From: Rugalucina vietnamica
Taxonomy: Eukaryota; Mollusca; Bivalvia; Lucinida; Lucinidae
Length of the DNA: 64,000 bases
Assembly: GCA_964017185.1 (NCBI GenBank)
Contig: OZ024880.1
Coordinates: 41,134,329-41,198,328 of the forward strand
Direction: 5' to 3'
Shown: piece after piece, positions 1 through 10,911 of the stretch
How the letters are laid out: each line of letters begins with the position of its first letter
Numbering within the stretch: the first letter of the stretch is position 1
Program-made: the position numbers and the translations under genes
The notes under the pieces: generated by a model
The model's database searches: none
What the model was told of the DNA's origin: nothing
Seen by the model: only the letters and a program-made list of their open reading frames with translations

Positions 1-2032
1 GATATTCTCTACTGGTTTACAATGCCAGGATATCTTCATTTGATGGCTGACAGTTTCTTCAGCTTTGACGGGCAAAACTATGCCAGGTATTTGAGCTACT
101 CAGTATTTGTAGCAAATCTAGATGAAACCCATCCAGGAGCATGAGACCTTCTTCAAAGGGGTGAAGTCAGTGTAGCTATGTCATTCATACCTGGAAATAA
201 ATGCGTCGTAAGTGGTATTGCTGGCAACTATGATGCATACCAGCGTTAGGTACGAACTACACATGAACGGTCAAAGTATGTCGAAGCCACACTGAACATA
301 GATGATATGCTAGCCGACTCAGAATCAAGTCCTTGGCATTGGGACTGCTGAGATTAAGGCGATCATGAGGTCTGTGAAACACAAGAAGCAATTTTAGGGC
401 TCACCAATCCATTCAGAATAAGTGATAAGGACAATCTGTATTGCATCTCATCTGGTACTTGTGTTTCCTAAGACCATGAACGTGACATTTTGTCTGCCGA
501 GTTACAAGGCAAGCAAGCCGAAGAAAAGTTCAGTGTACAGGACAGGTTAGAGAAAGGTGAGAAGTACCATCAAAAGAATGAATCTGAAGACGATGGAAGA
601 TATGGGAAAGCGTGTTAAAGTTAAAACAGCCAGCAATAAGATCAAAGAGTTCAGACAACAGGGAAATGTTGGTAAGGTCACAAACCTGAACTGAGGCTAG
701 AGCTAGCAGATCTGGTGAAATATCCCCTAATATCCGTGCCATTTAGCATTACTTTGCAAAAATGACAAGTCAAAAGGGTTGAAGTATGTAATTGCTGATA
801 CTGACACTATGAACGTCCCAGCACAAGATGATACCGTGCTGTTGATTGAAGATGGGAATGCGCTATTTCATAGTATGAAAGAGATCCCTTGCAACTTCAG
901 TCAGATATCAGAGAAACAGTTTAACATGACATCACAGAAAGTTGATGTTATTTTCAGCACAGACATGTACAAAGAATACTCTGTGAAATCAATGGAAAGG
1001 AACAGAAGAGAATCAATTGAGAAGTTACTTCTGCAGGGAGAGAATACAAAGAAGCCAGCTGACTGGAAAAAATTACAAATAGGCAGTGATCAGGAAATGG
1101 CGCAATCAGAAACAAATTCCCACTCCATAATCCGAGGGGTGGGAAAAACCAAAAAGACACTCAAGCACCCACACCACGAAAACATGCCGCAAGCCGAGTG
1201 AGCAGCCATCTCCCAACAGGCGGCCACTCAGTTACCCGAACTGAACCAAAAATATGAAAACGTACGTAAGGCTCAAACAGCACAAAAATTCGACTCCAAA
1301 ACACAAAGCAATTAGAACCACAACAGAAGGATCGCTTTGGAACGATCAGTAATATAAGATTACTGGGACCAAAACCGGCCTTACAGGCGCCTAACCCGAC
1401 CCTCATCTTCTGCTGTGGTTCACAACATGTAGTTAGTTGTTCGGTCCTCGTGGTGAATCTCTAACTAGTCAATGAAACACCATGGACAAACGAATAAATC
1501 ATGATAACCACCTTACGAATCAAAAACGAGGACTCAACAGACTCAGTAAGCTGTCCGACGATGGAGATCCCTGGGCGTTTTTGACGAATGAGGACAACAA
1601 AAAGCAACTAAAAAGTGTTAATAAATGCATGGGACGGTGATGTATATGCTAACAAATTGCAAGGAAGAAGGGTTTTGCTAATATGCGAGGGTGAGGCATA
1701 TCCTTACACATCGGTTGATGGAAATAATACAGAAAGAACTATGGTTGGTGAGCTGAAGTCAACCCAAGAAGAAAGTGACAAAAGAGTGATTCTATACTGC
1801 CTGTACGCACAACACCAGGGATATAAAGTTGTCCATGACAGAACCACAGACAGTGATATATTCTTTATCCTGCTGCATTATATTGACAGGCTTGCTGGGA
1901 TCACAGTCCTATTTGACACTGGTATAGGGAAGCACAAAAAGCTAATAAATGAGTCAGAGGTGGGCAAGGATTTCACACCCGAATATCCACTGCATGCGTT
2001 TTGCGGGTGTGACACTACAAGTGCCTAAAGAG
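1..2032 (+). pseudogene. Decayed member of a multi-copy invertebrate gene family (function unknown)
   Basis: Fragments of one protein appear in order across this stretch: FFSFDGQNYARYLSY and ETHPGA (about 50-145), SFIPGNK (180-205), TTHERSKYVEATLN (255-300), NPFRISDKDNLYCISSG (405-455), EDGNALFHSMKEIP (845-895), FSTDMYKEYSVKSMERNRR (950-1010), LLQGENTKKPADWKK (1030-1072), FLTNEDNKKQLKSV (1574-1613), CEGEAYPYTSVDG (1685-1720), TDSDIFFILLHYIDR (1850-1890) and FCGCDTTSA (2000-2028). I recognise this order from a repeated, uncharacterised family in molluscs and cnidarians; that is memory, not a search. In-frame stops interrupt the ETHPGA segment and the segment before VRTTHERS. A frameshift lies near 1613, and a dispersed repeat separates ADWKK from FLTNED. 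The copy is open at the left window edge and ends at the DTTSA motif, where relatives continue. It is a dead copy. Confidence 0.75.
1070..1573 (+). repeat. Dispersed repeat C, about 500 bp, inserted in the relic gene
   Basis: The reading frame of the surrounding relic resumes across this block: GACTGGAAAAAATT before it and TTTTTGACGAATGAG after it join to read DWKKFLTNE. The same sequence recurs at 2085-2240, 4955-5340, 17545-17680, 24110-24400 (minus) and 26260-26830 (minus). It has a conserved CAGAAAG..CCCACTCC block near the left end and a CTCAGTAAGCTGYCCGACGATGGAGAT block near the right. No inverted termini or A tail were seen, so the class is unknown. Confidence 0.75.
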
Positions 2033-2084
2033 GCAGAGGTCAGCTATCTTAAAAGTACCACTTAAGCTGTGAATTCGGTAAAAT

Positions 2085-2240
2085 CTTTTGAGGTGAAAGA
2101 AGGCAATGACCAGGAAATGGCTCAATCAGGAAGAAATACCCACTCCAAAACCCGAGGTGGGAGAAAAACTAAATTAAGAATCAGGTACTAAGAAAACATA
2201 TCGTAATCCGAGTGAGCAGCTAATAGGCGGCCACAAAGTT
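2085..2240 (+). repeat. Repeat C, partial copy
   Basis: The GACCAGGAAATGGCTCAATC block, the CCCACTCC block and the GAGTGAGCAGC block occur in the same order as in the copy at 1070. The right two thirds are missing. It follows directly after the end of the relic gene. Confidence 0.6.
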
Positions 2241-3103
2241 GGAAATTCTTACTAATTTTGCTATTTCAGTTTTGACGTTTTGATTGTTTCTGACTTATGG
2301 TTTGTTGCTGCCGGGAACTACAATTCTGAACATCATTGCTCACTTTTTCTTCGTGTAAAATGTTTACTTACATGTATACCAAGAGTGTTGTCCGGTAACA
2401 CCTGTGTGCCATGTTCTATGACTATGTTTAAACTTTCTTCTCAGATGGTTGGCCATATATGATAGCATGCTAATCAGTGATACGATACATTAGCCACGAC
2501 ACCTTCTGTTGCGCAAATGGGGTTTTGTCGCCGTTAATGTGAATATATCACGAAATAGGTATTTCAATATAAATGCACGAAATTGTAACTTTTTTAAAAA
2601 GAAAATCTAAGTCTTTTAGAAAACACTCAATGTTGTCAGACAAGAAACTGTTCAGCCTAGACACAAAGCCGTCCCAACAGTGTAAGTGTCTGGCATAAAC
2701 TTCGAAACAGAGCTGCCACTTGTGTGTTGATTACATAAACTAAACTTAATGTTTCTTCCCTCATCTTACAAAAGCCGCACAAATGAAAATGTAATACACG
2801 CTTTGACAAGACGTGGCTCTTTGTTTAGGAGGTTCCTTAAAACTGATGGCACATTAAATTAATTTAATTACATTTTAATTTAATTACATTTCCATTGTTC
2901 AAGATATTGATGCATGTACGCACATCTCAAGAATGTTACCTCCCGTGGAATTCGTGCATAGAACAACTTAGCTTCAAATGGATATTTAGTAGAGGCCGTC
3001 TGCTACATGGATGTGATTAACGGGCAAAAAGGAAGTGTAGACCTTAAGAAGGAGCGAAAACACGTCATTGCAGTAATTCAGAAAAAAGTCCGACCTCAAA
3101 GCT
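2241..3103. other. No recognisable feature
   Basis: AT-rich sequence with scattered stops on both strands. There is a short direct repeat of TTTAATTTAATTACATTT near 2855-2890. I see no gene, RNA or mobile element here. Confidence 0.5.
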
Positions 3104-3272
3104 TATATTTTGTTTGTTTGAATTGATGCTTTACGCTCCAGTCAACAGCAATGGTCATGTCGGGACGTTGCCTCCATTTTATGGGACCTTTACCTAACAT
3201 TAGGATGTCATGGCACTCAAAATGTGCTTCATAAATATAACCACCCAACTAAACCAATAAAGCTTATATGGT
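3104..3272 (+). repeat. SINE-like repeat D, partial
   Basis: Begins at GTTTGTTTGAATTGATGC, then carries the shared CAGTCAACAGC, CATGTCGGGACGTTGCC, GGATGTCATG and ATAACCACCCAA blocks found at eight or more other places in the window. The downstream half (CCACTTTTCCTGGGCAGGCTC..) is missing because a palindromic MITE adjoins. Confidence 0.7.
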
Positions 3273-3274
3273 TA

Positions 3275-3497
3275 AAAATTGAAATTTTTATTGGGGGGGG
3301 GGGAGATTTTTTTTTATTTTCGCTCAAAAATTACATTTTGGGTAAACCTTAGAACCGCCTCGCCGAGGGCGGTTCTAGCCAGTACCCACAATGTATGTTT
3401 TGAGCGAAAATTTGGGAAAAAAAATGAATGTCCCTCTAAACCCAAGTTTAGTGGGGTTTAAGGGGGTATACATTACATGGACATGTTTTCCTGATGA
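3275..3497 (-). mobile_element. F2 MITE with central palindrome, truncated at left
   Basis: Minus-strand copy of the F2 family. The CATCAGGAAAACATGTCC end lies at 3480-3497 (reverse complement), and the central GAACCGCCTCG / CGAGGGCGGTTC inverted pair lies at 3352-3375. The opposite end (CATTACGAAAACTTGCCC in other copies) is absent, replaced by a G run at 3292-3303. Confidence 0.75.
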
Positions 3498-3555
3498 CTC
3501 AATTTCTAATCTATAAGAAGAAAACAGTGAGAACTGGATTGCGGAAAAGACATTT

Positions 3556-3790
3556 GAGCCTGTGCGTGACAAAACCAACAATTTGGGTTTCCGACCAGGT
3601 CTGACACAAACCGGGCTGTACAAGCACAGAAAAGAGCTAGAAGCTTGAAATTTCGGATTTAAGTAGAAGAGGAACAGTACTATCCGAGTAGCGAAAACAA
3701 AGGCGCTGATCAGCTTCGCGGTTACCGCGAAGCTGATCTGCGCCTTTGTTTTCGCCTATGCAGATTGTTGGTTTTCCCATGCGGTGGCTC
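3556..3790 (+). mobile_element. F1 MITE, 235 bp, ATTT duplication
   Basis: Bounded by GAGCCTGTGCG and GCGGTGGCTC, and flanked on both sides by ATTT (3552-3555 and 3791-3794). The interior has a long inverted repeat around GCTGATCAGCTTCGCGG / CCGCGAAGCTGATC at about 3696-3755, ending in TTTGTTTTCG on both sides. Six related copies occur in the window, all but the truncated one with 4-bp A/T flanks. It has no coding capacity. Confidence 0.88.
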
Positions 3791-4954
3791 ATTTACTATT
3801 GTGTCGGCTATAGGGGAAGTACATGTGGATGAGACAAACATCTCTTTGCTAACGGAAGGCGAAGACTTGCGAGAAAAAAACACATCAATGTTCACATGCT
3901 ATTCATTCAACCTGAATGCTTCTTGAAAGACGTAAAAATCTACTCGAACATGACGGAATATTAGACAGATTCCTGTTTATTTCAGCCCAAGCAGTCTTCT
4001 TCAAAGGCACAGCTCTGAGAGAAAATATTGCGAACCTGCAGGTGTCTCCAATGAAAGATTTTGTGAGTGTAATGGACCGCATACTAAGTATACCGTGAAC
4101 ATGAACTGTCTTGTTCAGTCTGGATATTGAACGAATTGGCTGACAATAGGAGAGGTGAGGATCCGACGATGATAGTGTCATACTGGCCATTGCTAGAAGT
4201 GTTGACATTGCTAGAATCGAAAGTGTCACAAGACTTTATTCTCTGGTCGTGGTTGACCTTCTAATCCGGTAAAAAGATGGTCGGTCGTTCCATTAGTTTT
4301 GCCGCTTAGAGCACAAACAGACCATCTAATTCTTACGGCCCCAATGGGCGAGGCCACAATTTCCATATGGCCACCCTTGCAAAACCTTGTGGTGAACAGT
4401 TCATTTCATTGTTATTTATTGGTTTATTGTTGCCTTGTGTTGGGAGTTTCTCTTGAATCGAACGCGCGTTGGGAGGCAAAACTATTCTATTCTGGAACGG
4501 TAAAAAATCAACATTTTGAACACCTGTTGAGTCCATCTGCAGAAAAAAATAATGCAAAAATATAAATACAATTTGTATGTCTTTCTAAATGCGTTTGACG
4601 AAACAGATTTGTCCGCCAAGGAATTTAAATTAAATGTTAAAATATCTACGAAATTTAAGAACCAATCTTCATGATATTAGTCATAACGTTGATGACTTTA
4701 TGGTACGAAGTATAGAAAAGTATTATTACCTTAGTATATACATTAACCTTGAGATGGTTTTGTGAATGAATCTCTCTCTTCCATTAAAAAACTTTTGATG
4801 ATGAAAGAAGAGGACAAGGAAATAGAAGGGTCCCGATTTTAACCTAATCATACACTCTAGGTGCTTAGTTGTGGGTACAGCTCAGTCCGGAAAGCGAGGA
4901 CCATCTACACCTAAGCTCCGCATTTCTGGAAGGGAATCCACTACAGATGCAGAA

Positions 4955-5340
4955 TAACAAGGTACAAGTAGGCAAAGATCAGGAAAAGGCGCAATCAGAA
5001 AAAGATTCCCACTCCAAAAACCGAGGTGGGAAAAACCCAAACTAACAATCAGGTACTTATACCATGAAACAATCGTAAGCCGAATGGGCAGCTATTTTCC
5101 CAATAGGTGGCCACTCAGTTACCTTAACTTAACTAAAAATATGAAAACATACACCGCCAACAGCACAAAAAATTTTAAACACCAAGACATAAAACAAAAA
5201 GAACCACCACAGAAGTATCGACTTGGAACGATCAGTAACACAAAGTTACTGGCGGGCTTAAACCGGTTTTACATGGCCATAACCTCACCCTCAGCTTCTG
5301 CAGTGGTTCATAACATTTAGTTAGTTATTCGGTCCTCGAT
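4955..5340 (+). repeat. Repeat C copy inside D1
   Basis: Shares GGTACAAGTAGGCAAAGATC, the CCCACTCC block, CCACAGAAGTATCG and GTTAGTTATTCGGTCCTCG with the copies at 1070 and 26260. The matching position in D2 (17545-17680) keeps only the left part. Confidence 0.65.
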
Positions 5341-5394
5341 TTGGTTTCAACTGAGGCACTCTACCCCCACCTGAGCCACGAAGGGGTGAGTGGT

Positions 5395-5690
5395 GGGGCT
5401 GCTACGACTCTGTCACCTGATTAGCCATCCGCTAAGAGGAATTATACACAATTCAACTGAAGACTTGCGAAGAACTGGCGACATGATATTCATCCACCTT
5501 TTGACTGATCCTAACGTTCCTGGCCAGGACATTGCGGACGCAGAGGTAACCCATAGCCAGTGTGTGAACAAGATGGCACTGACTTAAGAAGCTTTGTAGG
5601 GAGTTCCAGAAAAACAATCTAGGTATCCGATGAATTCCCCGACGACGCCAAATCTTTGGAAGGATCTGCGAGCATTGGGGAACACCGATT
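5395..5690 (+). pseudogene. Decayed coding segment in D1
   Basis: A 65-codon frame (5390-5587) includes RRTGDMIFIHLLTDPNVPGQ and DAEVTHSQCVNKMALT. In a shifted frame it is followed by YPMNSPTTPN and LWKDLRALG. The D2 counterpart (17970-18290) keeps the same words but is more broken. Conservation of protein-like words between two diverged copies suggests former coding sequence. It may come from the same family as the relic at 1-2032, but I cannot show that. Confidence 0.5.
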
Positions 5691-5979
5691 ATTATTCTGA
5701 TTTATTGTTATGATTTAGAAGATACCCCTAGCATCTGGCTTCATTTGTATGTTTGTTTTTGTTCTTTATTTAGCGAGTCGTTGGATAACACTCGATCGTG
5801 ACGATCATATCCATTACAAAAGGTCAGATTGTGTTACCCTATAATGTAAAAAGGATGTCACCTCGAACACGAGTTGACAGTCATTACCAGGCGGATATCT
5901 GATCATATCAAAACCGAGTTTGCCTGATGTAACCAGTAATACGTTTTGGAACCATTATGGATTTGATAAAATTGAATAA

Positions 5980-8116
5980 CCAGAGGACCATTGGTCCTGA
6001 GAACGCTCACCTGAAGCCTGATCTTGGAGTATTAAGTCATAATGAAATGACCTTGACCTTGAATACTCACACACCTTTATTCACTTCATAAGTTGTCTGC
6101 ATCTGCAAAGTTTCAGGTCTCAGGCTGCAATAGTTTCCAAACCCAGTGATTTCTGAGAAAACCATAATTTTAATTTTGATATTTAAATGACCTTGGGCCA
6201 AGGTCAAGACATGACCTTGGCCTTCATTAATTACTTACCTTCATTGACACCATTAGTTGTCTGCATCTAGCAACTTTCAGGTCTCAGGCTGCAACAGTTT
6301 GTTTTTGCCTTTTCCCATGTGAAAGCCTATGTTTCCAAAATTGACCTTGCCGTAAAATAGGTCAAGGTCATCATAGGCTCATCATTTCAACAAACTATGA
6401 TGGGCTGGAGTCCCAAATGCTACATACCAAGTTTCGTGAAAATTGGCCTGCCGATTCTGGAGAAGAAGATTTTTGAAAGGTTTTTACCATATATGGGCGT
6501 GGCGGCCATCTTGGTCATGTGACCTGGATTTCGCGATCAAACTTTCGTCTCCCCTACCCATGGATGCTACACATAAAATTTCACTTTGATTTGCCAAGCA
6601 GTTTCAGAGAAGAAGATCTTTGAAAGGTGTGTATGGACAACAGACTGGCCAAGGTTAAGAGATGACCTTGACCTATACTAAACACATACCTTCATCTACT
6701 CCATTAGTTGTTTGCATCTACCACTTTTCAGACCTCAGGCTGCAATAGTTTTCAAAAAATCCATAGTTTTCACTTTTACCTATGTAAAAGCCTATGTTTC
6801 CAAATTTGACCTTGTCGTAAAATAGGTCAAGGTCATCCAAGGGTCATCATTTTATCAAACTATGATGGGCTGAGGTCCCCAATGCTACACACAAAGTTTC
6901 GTGGAAATCGGCCCACCGGTTCTGGAGAAGAAGATTTTTGAGAGGTTTTAACCATATATGAGCGTGGCGGCCATCTTGGTCATGTGACCTGGATTTCGCG
7001 ATCAAACTTTCGTCGCCCCTACCCATGGATGCGCCACATAAAATTTCACTTTGATTGGCCGCGCAGTTTCAGAGAAGAAGATCTTTGTAAAGTGTGTATG
7101 GACAACAGACTGGCCAAGGTCAAGGGATGACCTTGACCTATATTAATCACATACCTTCATCTACTCCATTAGTTGTTTGCATCTACCACTTTTCAGGCCT
7201 CAGGCTGCAATAGTTTTTAAAAAATCCATGGTTTTCACTTTTTCCTATGTAAAAGCCTATGTTTCCAAATTTGACCTTGCCGTAAAATAGGTCAAGGTCA
7301 TCCAAGGGTCATCATTTTATCAAACTATGATGGGCTGAGGTCCTTGATGCTACATACCAAGTTTCGTGGAAATCGGCCCACCGGTTCTGGAGAAGAAGAT
7401 TTTTGAGTGGTTTTTACCATGTATGGGCGTGGCGGCCATCTTGGTCATGTGACCTGGATTTCGCGATCAAACTTTCGTCTCCCCTACCCATGGATGCTCC
7501 ACATAAAATTTCACTTTGATTGGCCAAGCAGTTTCTGAGAAGAAGATCTTTGAAAAGTGTGTATGGACAACAGACTGGCCAAGGTCAAGATATGACCTTG
7601 ACCTATATTAATCACATACCTTCATCTACTCCATTAGTTGTTTGCATCTACCACTTTTCAGGCCTCAGGCTGCAATAGTTTTCAAAAAATCCATAGTTTT
7701 CACTTTTTCCCATGTAAAAGCCTATGTTTCCAAATTTGACCTTGCCGTAAAATAGGTCAAGGTCATCCAAGGGTCATCATTTTATCAAACTATGATGGGC
7801 TGAAGTCCCCAATGCTACATACCAAGTTTCGTGGAAATCGGCCCACCGGTTCTGGAGAAGAAGATTTTTGAAGGGTTTTTACCATATATGGGCGTGGCGG
7901 CCATCTTGGTCATGTGACCTGGATTTTGCGATCAAACTTGAAATGCCACTACCCAAGGAGGCTCCACATAAAATTTCAACAAGATCGGCCAAGCGGTTTC
8001 AGAGAAGAAGATCTTTGAAATTGTGGACGACGGACGACGGACGGACGACGGACGGACGGACGCCGGATCATGGCCATCCTATAAGCTCACCTTGTGAGCC
8101 TTCGGCTCAGGTGAGC
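5980..8116 (+). mobile_element. Array element A1: four ~460-bp tandem monomers, flanked by TAA
   Basis: Starts CCAGAGGACCATTGGTCCTG, itself a small hairpin, followed by CGCTCACCTGA. It ends with a hairpin and TCAGGTGAGC, so the two ends carry an inverted GCTCACCTGA. Between them lie tandem monomers with landmarks at about 6208, 6663, 7128 and 7593 (period about 455-465 bp). Each has a GCCATCTTGGTCATGTGACC block and two AGGTCAAGGTCA motifs in opposite orientation. The D2 site at 18590-18592 reads ATTGAATAAAAACTCC with no insertion. Comparison gives insertion with TAA on both sides (5977-5979, 8117-8119), compatible with the 3-bp TWA duplication of PIF/Harbinger elements. No transposase is present. 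Confidence 0.88.
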
Positions 8117-8476
8117 TAAAAACTCCATTTGTTAAGCCTACAGTAGGTTCCTATTTCAGCGACGAAAAAATGATAACAAACACAAAGTGAGAACATTTGG
8201 TTAAGCCAGATTGCTCATCTGACCCGTGGTCATGAGTCAAGCACTCCTATAGTCTTCTATAATTCAGTTTCTTCAAACTGTAAATATTCTCCCTTGTCTT
8301 TACGCAAGAGACAACAATATTTCTTAAGCTGGTGCACACAATATCAGTGGCAAACGATTTATTAATTATATGGCATAAGATATACATGTGAGTCCAAAAT
8401 GACAAAGGCTACATGTTCTATTAACACTAGGTCCAGTCCGTCCCCTACAACATAACATTATGGCTGTTTTGTTATG

Positions 8477-8582
8477 TTTTTCAGTAGGTGGGGCGAAAAC
8501 GGGAAAACCCCGAGAAAAACCACCTGACACACCCGCAAGCAGAACTTGGCTTGTCTCACATGTGGCCAGAGCGGGGCTCGAG
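8477..8582 (-). mobile_element. 106-bp insertion with 10-bp target-site duplication
   Basis: TTTTGTTATG occurs at 8467-8476 and again at 8583-8592, and D2 has a single copy followed directly by TTGAAAGG (near 19340-19352). The insert has no inverted ends. On the minus strand it begins CTCGAGCCCCGCTCTGG and ends in ACTGAAAA. A long duplication without terminal inverted repeats suggests a short retroposed piece, for example a truncated SINE. Confidence 0.75.
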
Positions 8583-8611
8583 TTTTGTTATGTTGAAAGG
8601 TAAAGTCTTAA

Positions 8612-9541
8612 GGATGTTCGCTGCCAACATTTGACATTTCGGAACTTCCGGTTTTTATTTTGTTGAATATCTCGTAGACGGTTGCAGATATTTTCCTAAT
8701 ATTTTATATTTCAATACATATTGATGATATGCATTGAGCGAGTCATGAAAATAGACAATCTAAGGAACTTCATTTTTTCACCCCATTTTCTGCAACTTTT
8801 TTTGAAAATTTTATGTGTCAGCAAAATTTAGGGGGTAGGGTTGATTAAACTTGAATAGTACACAACTTCAAATTACTTGCACTGATTTGATGTTTGTTTT
8901 AGCAAACGTAGATGTTTATCCGTATTTCTTTTTTGGTGTGCTAGTTTTAAAATTTTGGGTGGTTTTATTAAATGGGGTGTAAGAAGAAAAACGGCCGAAA
9001 AAAAGGCTTAAAATGGCGATTTTCAAGTTGTTGGGTCTCTCTTATATGCACACTACCCTATATTTTTTATTCTTTTATTCGAATAATATGAATAAGTTCT
9101 GTGTTGTGTGAAAATACAAGAAAAAGTTTGAATCTACAAATATGGATTTGACATATTTATAAATATTGAATTTTTTCGACTTTTCAAATTAGGGGGTAGG
9201 GTTGTTCAAAGAGTCAAAAACAATTGTCATCCACTTCAAGGTGAAAATGTATGTATGTTTTTGGTCCAAAATAGACAGCGTTACTTAAACAAAATGCCTT
9301 TTGAAAGCATTCATGATGTATTGTTTGTCCAGGAAGGTATATGTAAAAGAATTGGAAATTAAATTATTTTTTCTAATTTTCAAACATGTTGTTTAGAGGT
9401 CACATTCAGAGCCCTGTAGCTCGAAAAATGCACACTACCCTATATTTATTTTGTTTTCATATGTCTTATTTTATCTTTTGGAATCAAAAAAGAGCGGTTA
9501 GAAAAAAAGTTTGAATACTTTTTCATTGGCAGCGAACATCC
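8612..9541. mobile_element. TTAA-flanked non-autonomous DNA transposon, 930 bp
   Basis: Perfect 16-bp terminal inverted repeats, GGATGTTCGCTGCCAA at 8612-8627 and its complement at 9526-9541, with TTAA at 8608-8611 and 9542-9545. D2 shows the empty site AAAGTCTTAAAATAATATTG near 19370. TTAA duplication is typical of piggyBac and Kolobok elements. The interior is AT-rich, repeats GGGGGTAGGGTTG (about 8830 and 9191) and CACACTACCCTATATTT (about 9050 and 9430), and has no reading frame of note. Confidence 0.92.
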
Positions 9542-9774
9542 TTAAAATAATATTGATAACACCAACCATATTTTACATTAAAATTGTAACAAATATGTTT
9601 AAACAAAACAATTTTTTTTTAAATCGATGTAGACGACAATAACAAAACTTTTAATAGAAATATCTTCATATGTTATCATAGTATTTCCATTTGACCAAGT
9701 GTCACCCCATTGCGTCAGAAAGATAAAATGATAACAAAGATAAAATGTGTTCCCAGATTATAATAAACAGAAAA

Positions 9775-9849
9775 GGGGATATAGCTCTACAGTGGTAGAG
9801 CATTCGACTGCAGATCGAGAGGTCCCCGGTTCGAACCCGGGTGTCCCCT
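9775..9849 (+). tRNA. tRNA-Cys (GCA), variant with enlarged D loop
   Basis: Matches the D2 tRNA-Cys base for base in the acceptor, anticodon and T arms, with anticodon GCA in CTGCAGA. Three extra bases (TAC) lie in the D loop, which becomes GCTC-TACAGTGGTA-GAGC. The loop is 10 instead of 7 bases and the internal A box is altered. It may still fold, but transcription and function are uncertain. A partial tandem duplication of its 3' half follows at 9899. Confidence 0.75.
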
Positions 9850-9898
9850 TATATTTGTCTTTGTTTTGTACCTATTATCTATGTTTTGATAATATTGT

Positions 9899-9946
9899 AT
9901 TCGACTGCAGATCGAGAGGTCCCCGGTTCGAACCCGGGTGTCCCCT
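9899..9946 (+). pseudogene. 3' half of tRNA-Cys from a 97-bp tandem duplication
   Basis: ATTCGACTGCAG through the T arm and CCCCT repeats the sequence starting at 9802, and the flank TTTGTACCTATTATC repeats as well. The unit is about 97 bp (9802-9898, then 9899-9995). Without the acceptor 5' strand and D arm it cannot form a tRNA. Confidence 0.85.
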
Positions 9947-10911
9947 TATTTTTGTTTTGTTTTGTACCTATTATCAATGTATTGATAATATTGTTCCCCA
10001 CGTTATGACATTGTAGGGTCGCATCCATATTGAATATTAAACCAAGTTGGTTGTATGATGTCACATTTTTTCTGACAAGTACAACCGTCTGTCCTTATAG
10101 ATGCCCCTGTTGATGGTAATGCATAGAACTATCCTATTAAAATAATAATAATCGCAATGTCAGTAAGGCGACGTTCTGACACCCTGTATACCAATTATAC
10201 AACAAATCGGCATCGCCGCAAGTAGGACTATTGGGGACATTTATCTGCCATTAGTTATCATTGTATATAAATAAATAAATCTTGGTTATAAAAGAAGACC
10301 TCCAACCAAACTGAATGTAGTGAAAACCTCAATTATCTCAAACCTATAAAAGGAACACACACTTTCATTTTTACGGTCTTACGAATATCAAAATTCGTAA
10401 ATAAGAAATGATGCATAGTTTTAAAAATATCTCACGTCCCTGATGGGATACGAACCCGGAACGCCGGGGTAGAAAACCAATGCTCTAACCACTAAGCCAA
10501 AGAGTCGACTTTCTGGCGCAGTATGTCAGAGATTGTACTTATAGGATACATTGTAGCATATAGCTGTGTTACTTATAGAAGCTATACCTCATGTGATCTG
10601 CCAACCCGACCTTCCAACCATGGTGAATGAGTGGTGTAGGGGGTCATAACACCCCCGTTTCGAGAGAGTAATCATTGATTACGAGAATGTCATTTTTAAT
10701 AATGTATGACTCAATTGGTCCATTTCCCACGAGCCCTCATCTTACGAATATGAAAATTTGTAAATAAGAAATGATGCATATTTTGATAAAATCCCACGAC
10801 CCTGATGGGATTCGAACCCAGACCACCCCGGGGTAGAAAACCAATGCTCTTACCCCTGATCCAAAGAGGCAACAGCAGGTTGCCAGTACCGTGGTTAGCC
10901 CAGAATTAAAC

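Noticed and set aside
6046-8116. CRISPR-like or satellite array
   Set aside because: The repeats are ~460 bp without short spacers, in animal DNA, and the whole array has transposon-like ends and an empty site.
5980-8116. Helitron assignment for A1
   Set aside because: The hairpin followed by CTAA at the right end is Helitron-like, but the left end does not start TC, the insertion is not between A and T, and a TAA repeat flanks the element.
7868-8119. 83-codon frame and similar ones at 16473-17185
   Set aside because: They recur because they lie in A-family monomers. Different monomers shift or stop the frame, and the C-terminal part is the GACGGACG run.
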